Below, piece by piece: positions 56,628 to 64,000 of a DNA stretch of 64,000 nt. Positions within the stretch are counted from its first letter, which is position 1; every line of letters starts with the position of its first letter. This DNA comes from Pyrrhosoma nymphula (taxonomy: Eukaryota; Arthropoda; Insecta; Odonata; Coenagrionidae). The position numbers were made by a program, and so were the translations under genes. The notes beneath the pieces are model-generated. The model saw only the letters and a program-made list of their open reading frames with translations, was not told where the DNA came from and searched no databases. The stretch covers positions 140,594,855 to 140,658,854 of the forward strand of contig OY754327.1 of the NCBI GenBank assembly GCA_963573305.1. Reading direction: 5' to 3'.

Positions 56628-59600
56628 ATAATTGGCTGGAGCGGTAATCGTGGGGCCATGGAGTGCACATTTTTATAATTTTTCGAGTAAGGCGAAAAAA
56701 TTCTAGGACCACATTTCATTAAGTGCAAATGTTTATGCAATGGAAGTCACCTCACATGGCCTAATGGAAATGATACAAGAATTAATTTTACATTTGTTTT
56801 CCTTTATTAAAGCACGTGAGAACTTGTTTTTTCGGCGCTGTATAAGTAATTAAGGTTAAATTTATATTTATATAGGTTTTTTCGAATCTTTGACTAATTG
56901 TAAGTGTGACGCATTGATATTAGTTAGCTACTATTGAATTGGTATAGAAGAAAATCTGTACTTATGCAATCGAATTATTACGAAATATATCCCCTGTGCC
57001 ATAAGACTACGTGTTAAAATAGCATTGTATTGTCATAAAACCAAAAGTGAAAAATGCATTTTTTCACTTTTTTCAATAGATATCACTAATAAGAGCACGT
57101 ATGCAAAGTGTCATGCAAATATATGATGGTATGTATATTCGAGCCATAGTAGATCTGTAAATGCAAATACTTATGCTGCACGGGAAGGTGGAGTCAAAGG
57201 TGGAGTTTGGAAACGATGGAGAGAGGAAGAAAATCAAGTTTACCTTCATCTCATTTAGAATCGCATCCAAAGTAGGCTCATTATAAAGCTTTAACCATGG
57301 GGTGCTAGGCGGAATGGGATAAAAATACAAACTCCTGTGAGGAATAGAACACGATTGAATAAAAAAACTGGAAATCAAACGAGGCCCTTAGGCTCATCAA
57401 ACGCATCATTTACTCTCCATTCAGGATCGGAATATGTTTTCACACAGCTTCGCTGGTTGTGTATAGATTTAAATTCCAAATGAATCAATTCATTCTTTTC
57501 TGAGAATGAGCTAGCTTGGTATATCCTTCTTGCCAGTCGCAGCTGCCTAAGGCACGGTTTATCTACATCGAGATGGCTAAAGTAATCCGACCGGCGCATT
57601 TATTCACCGTAAAACTCGATCTCTGATTTTTCAATCTTCCGACTAGGCCTGAAACATTCCTGTTTTTTTCGGCTACACAAGACAATGTTTCATCACTTTG
57701 ACGGGAAATAGAAAACCCGTCCTTAATTCTTTATGATCAAAGTAGTGTTAATACTGGATAGTTAAGTCGCTTTGTGTTGTTTTACTATAACATTTAACCT
57801 TACCAGTTTCTTGTATATTTAAACTATGTGGGAGGGTATATATGCCATGTTCTCCTACGGAATGAAAAATCACGTGGAAGAAATTTAAAATTCAATTTTT
57901 TTGAAGGGCACCGAAGGCGATATGAAAATATCCCATGGGCATTGACCCTCTTCAACCTTCCCACACTTCCACCAATGGAACTTACGGATTCTCTTTATTC
58001 TTCTTCTTGCATTCCTTCGACTAACTTCCTCTTTTTTTTTACTCGCTCCTGCTACCTGTCCGCCTCCCTGGGGGAATGTTACGCAGGTAACCGTTAGGTA
58101 TCTCGGCTTCTTCCTCAGCCCCAAACTGGTTCGCAGCGTAACTGGTGGCTCCAGATGAGTGGCTTTCACTGCCGTTCCGGAAGCCGTCCATTTTTACTTC
58201 AAGGATAACGCGTTTTAGTGCACGCCGCCATTAATCGTGTTTCATTTCGGTTGTGACAGGCCCTCAATCAATTTCTCACCGTAGATGCTGAAATTTTAAG
58301 ACCGTAGTTCATTGGCGTGTTAGTCGCCTTTAAGACGAAAACAGCTGTCTTCATACTCTTTAAGTGCTGCCGGAGTCTTTTGATTTTGAACCTTATCTGA
58401 ATTTTTCAAACTTTATTTTACTTGGCGCACTTGTCTCCTTCTTTTTACTGCTGATGACTTTGAAATATTTACATTATACAGCTTGGATAGCTATCTATTT
58501 ATGCTTGTCACATGGTGATTGAAAAGTGCCTCGTGTTACTTCAGGGAAATGTTGGGATATAAATAAGTGATGCCTGTATTATTTATTGTTCGTGCATTTT
58601 TTGTTTTTTCTTTAATGAAACAAATGCAGGGTGTTAAAGTTGGTGAAATTGACTAATTCATTACAAAGAGGTTCAGAGGTTCATTACACTAAGAAAATTC
58701 CTTGGTGTAATTGGTATTGACGTGGCATGTTTATATTGGTTCGTTGTGAAGTTATTTGATAGTAAACGGATAGCAGTTTATAGCAACTCCTCTAGTTTTT
58801 TCTCATTTTGGTGCAATTATGCTAATTATGTGCAATTTCTGTTTAAATGAACTGTGTTTTCATAATGTACTCAGCTCTAGTTATTATAGTATATGCATTC
58901 ATGATTATTACTGTGTAAGTTATGTCTCACAATAATATACTTCACTTCCTCCGAGCTGTTTGTAAGTTCTCGGTTTTTAAACGACAAATCTTTTATTTAA
59001 TTGCCAAGGACTCTTTAAAAGCTCCATTAGTATAAAATCAACCGAAAGGAGAAACAACCTCCAAATTTATTTTTTTTCTACCGTGCACTCAGTATTTCTT
59101 TTGCAACGAATGCATTCATTAGTGATATAAAAATGTAAATACGACATTGTTTTACCGAAATGACCATGTTGAGAGGATATGAGGATTTATATTCTTTTTC
59201 TTTGGTAAGAAAATCCAATCACGAAACAGTGGACGTGGCATTACAACATGCAATTCACGCTGGCCTACCATCTGTCCTGGGGACACTGTTAAAATCACGG
59301 TAAAAGCCGATAACATTTTTAGGAATCCCGGCATTAAATGAATATTAAACAATGGCTGATAGTGTTTCATCAGCAAACTATTTGCACAGTAATAATTTGA
59401 CTTTTCCTCAGCTCTTATCATTCAGCTCCTAATTTATAGGTAATTTTGCGGCTCTTAATAGACTTTTTTCCATGTGGTTCTTTAGATTTAAAAACGCTCT
59501 TGGCAAATAGGACGAGCTTTTTAGCCGCGAAACTATCTTGTTTTATTTATTATGCAGATATTTGAGAGACCTAAAATAATTTTTACTTGAAGCAAAGTGA

Positions 59601-59744
59601 ATGGTTAAAAAAAAACACGTAGAAAAGAGTAATAAAAATGTGATCTTTTGTAATGTCACCCCGTGGAATTTTAGCATCTCTCAAAATATAATTTTACATT
59701 CATGTATTGTAAATAAATGTTTGAAGCTCTGTCTATTGTAAATC
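56628..59744. other. Intron stretch, nothing recognised
   Basis: AT-rich; open frames at 57073-57378 (-) and 57885-58169 (-) have no family resemblance. Confidence 0.45.
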
Positions 59745-59830
59745 AACATCTACATCTTCATAATACCCTGCAGGCCACCTCAAGGGTGTGTGGCAGGGGG
59801 TGAGTTGTCACCAACATGCACTACAACATA
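59745..59830 (+). repeat. Dispersed repeat, copy 3 of 3 (ctacatct...gtgtgtggca)
   Basis: This is the best-preserved copy: acatctacatct, ataccctgcaggccacct, gtgtgtggcagggggtgag, then caccaacatgcac. It matches 18120 and 28835. Confidence 0.55.
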
Positions 59831-61985
59831 CCCTAATGAGTTTAATGAAACTGCGAATATTAATGCACAAGCAAAAACCTGCAAATATGCGGCGTTGTGA
59901 AAGTTTAGGTCAAGGCAGTGTCGTAAATTACTGAAGTATTTTACGTGGAACATGTGGAATAGTGCAATGATTGGTGCTGCTTTGGCTCTTACCAAGGCAG
60001 TTACTGAATTGTCAAATTATACTTTGGTTTCCAAGTGCATATTTTTCAATGGAATGCTGTCACTAAATATACCGTGTCAAATTTCATCTTATGCGATTGT
60101 TTTAGACGACTCTTTCATGAGTTCAAATAAACAAAATTTAGATATTTGGCTGCTAAAGCAGGAAATAATAGCTAAATTGAATCATCTGTTTAAATATTAA
60201 ATCAACCACTCATATGAAAAATATCCAGAAACGGTCAATGGAGTATAGGAGGAGCTCCTTGTTTTTATCTTCAAAACCTTTGTGAATTGTTCACTATTTC
60301 ATGGAATTATATCTGGAGAATTCGAGTTTGGACAGTCTGTTTATTTATTCATCGCGGCCAGCGCTCGAAACTTCCTTAGGAAATGTTGAAATATACGCCC
60401 ACGCTCTGCTTGGCATGAACGTAGATAGGCCTGCGGATGTTTTTAACGAATCCGTCCCCATTGGCTGCAAGTCACGAAATGGCAGGAGAGAGTAATCGAT
60501 TTCTTTGACTTGAAATTTACTACAATCCCAATTCACGCTATCGGCGCCCAGCACGAATGGTAACATCAGTCCAAATGTTTTCGTTGGAACGAAAACAAAA
60601 ATGTAATTTTTTCTCCCAAATTTGATCGGTTGAATAAGAGCTTGTGGAGGATTAGCAAATTTCACGTATTATCTTTGAAATTGCTCGTTGAGCTAAAATG
60701 TCATGCGCGGACCTGTGTAAGAGTGGTGGTCCTTAATGAAATGATTCGAGGTAAAAGTTGGTAAAACAATTATTTTGATTGTAAAAGCATTATGTTTACA
60801 ATGGCGCACAACATGTCAAATTTATGAAAAAAATGTGAAAAAATGGTATTTCTCTGTTTTATTTGTGCAACTGCCTTACGACGGACGCCTCCCAAAGTAT
60901 GAACGCTGCATAAGATAAAACTTTAGCTACCATTCACTGTCATTCTGTTTAACTCAGTAAAGTTGTTAAGCTTAGCGTTAAGCTTAGCTTAAGTTGTATT
61001 ATCTTATCTATCGTATGTGAACAAAATGCGGTTTTTCCAACGAAATCATTCATAGATGTCAAGGGTTTAATTATTTTACTTCACCTTTATTTCAGGGTAT
61101 TTCAAAATATAACCAACCATTTTATGCGAGAAGTGATACCACGTGATCGACTCAATCTTTCTCGCACGCTTTGATAGAAATTACATAAAAAGCGCTGGCC
61201 AAGAAATGCGTCCACTTCGCTTTGCCTGAACATATCTTCGGAAACAACATCAAGATTGCCTTTAAAAACACGTTGAGATTAGGGCAAAAATTCCGCTGCT
61301 CCAACTCGAGGAAAACACGAGGATTAAATCATCTCTTCCCCGCACGTTAAAGAAAATCGCACTCTCTCCTTTTTTGAAAGAATAATAATATAAACCAAGA
61401 TCGAGGAGACATTTTTTCGTGTCCGCAATGTAAACGCGTTGATTGAAGCCAAATTGAATGCTAAGGGCTTGGCTGAGCGGTATGCGTTTCTTTGTCCGTC
61501 AAGAGGAATGGGTATGAAAGGGAAAAAACAGCCAGAACCCTCCTTTTCGTCCGCCCGTAAGGTAGGTTTATGGAAACAATTAACGTTAAATTAAATTCAG
61601 TCTTAACTTGAGTTCCCAGTGACTTCCCGGCTATGGCGGAGTCCGATGATCAACTAATCGTGTAGCCTGTGTGTTTGGAAAAAAAATAGCTTAGGATTTG
61701 GTAGTCTGAATTTGCGTGGTTTCATCTTAATGCGTAGATTCTTAGTATTTTTTTCTACTGTACTTGTAATGTTTCGGTTATTCTTTAAAGCAAATTTTTC
61801 GTAGCCAACCGCCTGTAATAAGCTGCTTCATTACCAATTTCAAGAACAACACGAAAATACTTCAAGCATTTGTCAAACTCATTAAATGCGAACAGATGGA
61901 GTGAGGTCCGCACTATTTTTTTTATTGAACGCTCGTGAGTCGTTACGTTGATATCGCTGTAAGCGATTAAGTCAATTTAGCGTTA
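59831..61985. other. Intron stretch, nothing recognised
   Basis: A 106-codon open frame at 60345-60665 (-) was examined and resembles nothing known. Confidence 0.45.
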
Positions 61986-61989
61986 TTTC

Positions 61990-62640
61990 TTTCTCGTCGC
62001 CGGTCTATGTATGTTTAATACTGCCTCCAGAACCGGCCGTGTTCCTTCCTCCAGACCCCAACCGAGCTTTCACCAGGTGAAGTCGCTGCTACTCCTCGTG
62101 CAGCCCCCGCCGCCGCCGCCTCCTCCCCTCCGCCCCCGGCATCCCCCTCCCCTTTCCCTCCACCCTTCCCTCTCCCCGCAAGCAACCCCCTGACACTGCC
62201 ATTCCGCTGGGTCAATATTGCTCAGACAGGCGGGCACCGAACATAGTCACCGCTCCGCACGCACACTCCATCCCACCCTCCCCTTCTCTCCCCCTCCTCC
62301 TTCCACCTCCCCTCCGCCCTCCCCCTCATCCTCCCTTCCCGAATTCCCCATCCTCGAAGATCTCCCATCACCTTTCACCTCACTCACTCGACCTCTCTCT
62401 CTTTTCCCTCTCCCTCCCCCCCTCGCTTCCTCCCTCCACCCCACCCCTTCGTTTACCTCACGGGAATCACGGGAGAGGGGAGGGAGGAAGGCAAGGAGGG
62501 TGCGTTGCGTGTTCCTGGAGAGAGGGTGGGAGGGGGGTGGTGTTCTATAAGGCGGGGCGTTGTACGACATGAGAGGGGCACGTGTGGTGGCGGTGCTGTG
62601 CAAGCGTGCGTATATGCGTATTCGCTGCTCAGTGTCGTGG
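61990..62640. other. GC-rich, strand-asymmetric island
   Basis: A pyrimidine-rich stretch (about 62090-62460, with a gccgccgccgcc run) changes abruptly to a purine-rich one (62460-62600), with many CpGs. Open frames on both strands (143 and 110 codons) are low-complexity Ser/Pro or Gly/Arg/Glu and are best read as compositional. A tctataag at about 62544 is a possible but unproven TATA-like box. Confidence 0.4.
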
Positions 62641-63083
62641 CTTCCGTGGGGGTGACTATGATATCGGCTCCCCCTCACTCAATCCTAGAGTTGTCAACTC
62701 TTCGGAATTATCCGGGAAACTCCTACAATAGGTCAATCATCGGCAGTCTTCAATCCAAAGACAGGTTTGCTGCATCTCTCCACTCCACTCACCTCTCAGC
62801 TAACGGCTTCATTCCTATATAATTCTTCAATTTGACGTTCTCCATAATTTTCCAGATGTAGTCTATTCTTGTTCATCCTCAGTCATTCTTCCCATTTATT
62901 TCTCCTGTGATTATTGTATCCCACAGGCTATTGTGTCCAATAAGTTTCTCTCTTCTTCTCCCACTTCCCGGGTTGGGGTGTTTTCCTCCGGTTTAAAGTT
63001 TAAATAACAATCAATGAAATAATCATCGCAGAATTATCGTTTCACTATATATAGAAATTGCCTTAGAAATAATGCCACCTGGA

Positions 63084-63416
63084 CAGGGCCATAACTACTG
63101 CCGGGGCAGACGGGGCACAGCCCCGGGGCCCCCAAGCCAATTAATTTTATTATTTGGTAAATATTTTTTATTTGTGCGTAAACACGGCTTACTCTAATTC
63201 CCGCTAAATAGCCAGCTTAGTAATAAAAATACAAATACAAGCGCCAGCGCACTAGACGCTTGGCTGATAGTACAGGCATAATCTTTGGTACAGGTGTACA
63301 GCTGATTACTCAATCGTCTGCTTTGTGCTCTTTCTAAGTTCTCGATCTTGTACAAATAAAGGGGCCTCTCCATTAAGTTCTGCGCCGGGGCCTCAAAGTT
63401 TATAGTTACGGCCCTG
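63084..63416. mobile_element. Non-autonomous hAT element
   Basis: The ends are CAGGGCCATAACTA and, on the minus strand, CAGGGCCGTAACTA, a 14-bp inverted repeat with one mismatch. The flanking 8-mers cacctgga (63076-63083) and cacctggt (63417-63424) match at 7 of 8, the 8-bp duplication made by hAT transposases. The 333-bp interior is GC-rich near both ends (gccccgg repeats) and non-coding. Confidence 0.88.
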
Positions 63417-63424
63417 CACCTGGT

Positions 63425-64000
63425 CCTGGAACAGAAACACGAACTTTTTTCTTGCCAGGCCAAAGCGCAGACCACCACCGTACTCGGGCTTCCTGATTTC
63501 TAAGGCAATTTTGGAGTAATTGAATGGAACTAGATGTTAGACCCTTACGGTCGATCAATGATTGCACTTGTAAGGAAATGTTCGCTTCTAAGAAGCAACT
63601 CCCAGCGATGATAAAGCCTGTAACATAATTCATCACATTATTAGTTACGTGTGAAGATTTTTCACTAAACAACGATGAAAATATGTAGAAAATACGGCAG
63701 GAAAAAATCGACCTAAGCATGACTTGTAAATAATTGGCATAGGAAGTGAAATAGTTAAATTTGATCACAATGTTAATAGCTATTTGTGGATCTTGTTCAA
63801 ATGTGATCCAATTGCGGAATTTATGCCGCTCTTTTATCAAGAATACATTTTAAATGGCAGATGTAATCGTGTTTTTTTTCTGTTCAAACTCCCGGATTTT
63901 CTTGCTCTTGGAAGCGACTTCTCCCGGAATCAACTCATCAGGAGTTGGCAACCTTGGTCACTCACTATCGTCACCGTGGCAATTTTTTGCTCTAAAGGGG
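63425..64000. other. Intron end, nothing recognised
   Basis: A 144-codon open frame at 63406-63840 (-) has no family resemblance and its 3' end overlaps the hAT end. Confidence 0.45.

Larger units (their letters stand above)
39061..64000 (+). other. Galphao: Downstream intron of the Go-alpha gene (3' part not in window)
   Basis: The donor gtgagt at 39061 opens an intron whose acceptor was not found. The next expected coding block (SDAKMV..., then NDSAKYFLDDL) was not recognised anywhere to the end of the window, which makes this intron at least 24.9 kb. It holds transposons and several GC-rich islands. Confidence 0.65.

Noticed and set aside
62247..62678. 143-codon minus-strand and 110-codon plus-strand frames
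   Set aside because: Low-complexity translations of a strand-asymmetric GC-rich tract; both strands are open for compositional reasons.
63406..63840. 144-codon minus-strand open frame
   Set aside because: No recognisable family; the last codons run into a hAT element end.
39061..64000. Further Go-alpha coding exons
   Set aside because: The expected next segments (SDAKMV..., NDSAKYFLDDL, DVGGQRSERKKW) were looked for and not recognised.
1..64000. CRISPR array, bacterial operon or prophage
   Set aside because: No regular spaced repeats or dense coding; introns, SINEs, LINEs and Helitrons show eukaryotic nuclear DNA.

Overview
This is animal nuclear DNA, most likely from an arthropod and probably an insect with a large, repeat-filled genome. 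It is AT-rich, has no operon-like gene packing, and its only clear host coding sequence is two short exons of one gene with consensus splice sites. The species cannot be named from the sequence alone.

The host gene is a heterotrimeric G-protein alpha subunit of the Go class, read on the + strand. Exon 2 (24557-24599, 43 bp) carries the GTP-binding P-loop GAGESGKS. Exon 3 (38919-39060, 142 bp) carries the start of the alpha-helical domain. The split AA|G lysine codon joins the two in frame. The first coding exon (lipidated N-terminus) and all exons after residue ~101 lie outside the window or were not found. The window is therefore at least 24.5 kb of upstream intron, a 14.3-kb intron, and at least 24.9 kb of downstream intron.

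The introns are a layered deposit of mobile elements. Left intron: a foldback insertion with 17-bp target duplications (2.5 kb), a 5S-rRNA-derived SINE (5.2 kb), a TA-flanked MITE (6.4 kb), further foldbacks (11.6 and 19.9 kb), a LINE tail (13.7 kb), a broken reverse transcriptase (18.5 kb) and a probable hAT element around it. Middle intron: the first copy of a 1.4-kb TIR transposon (27.1 kb), broken LINE tails (29.2-30.9 kb), a probable MITE (31 kb), two short Helitrons with a PIF1-type helicase remnant (31.9 and 36.1 kb), a TTA-flanked MITE (33.4 kb), and a TTAA-flanked element (35.3-37.2 kb) that has itself received a LINE, a Helitron and a hairpin element. Right intron: a tRNA-derived SINE (45.4 kb), an intact copy of the TTAA element (49.1 kb), a third copy split by the inverted second 1.4-kb transposon (54.7-56.6 kb), several foldbacks, and a small hAT element (63.1 kb). 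GC/CpG-rich islands sit at about 10, 32, 37, 48, 50-51 and 62 kb.

The most interesting pattern is a set of about ten otherwise different foldback or inverted-repeat elements. They share a short structural core, roughly CTGANGATG, a small stem-loop, then (TC)GAAAC. At least two are flanked by 17-bp target duplications. The core resembles, but is not identical to, a hammerhead ribozyme core, and may mark a family of retroposed palindromic elements.
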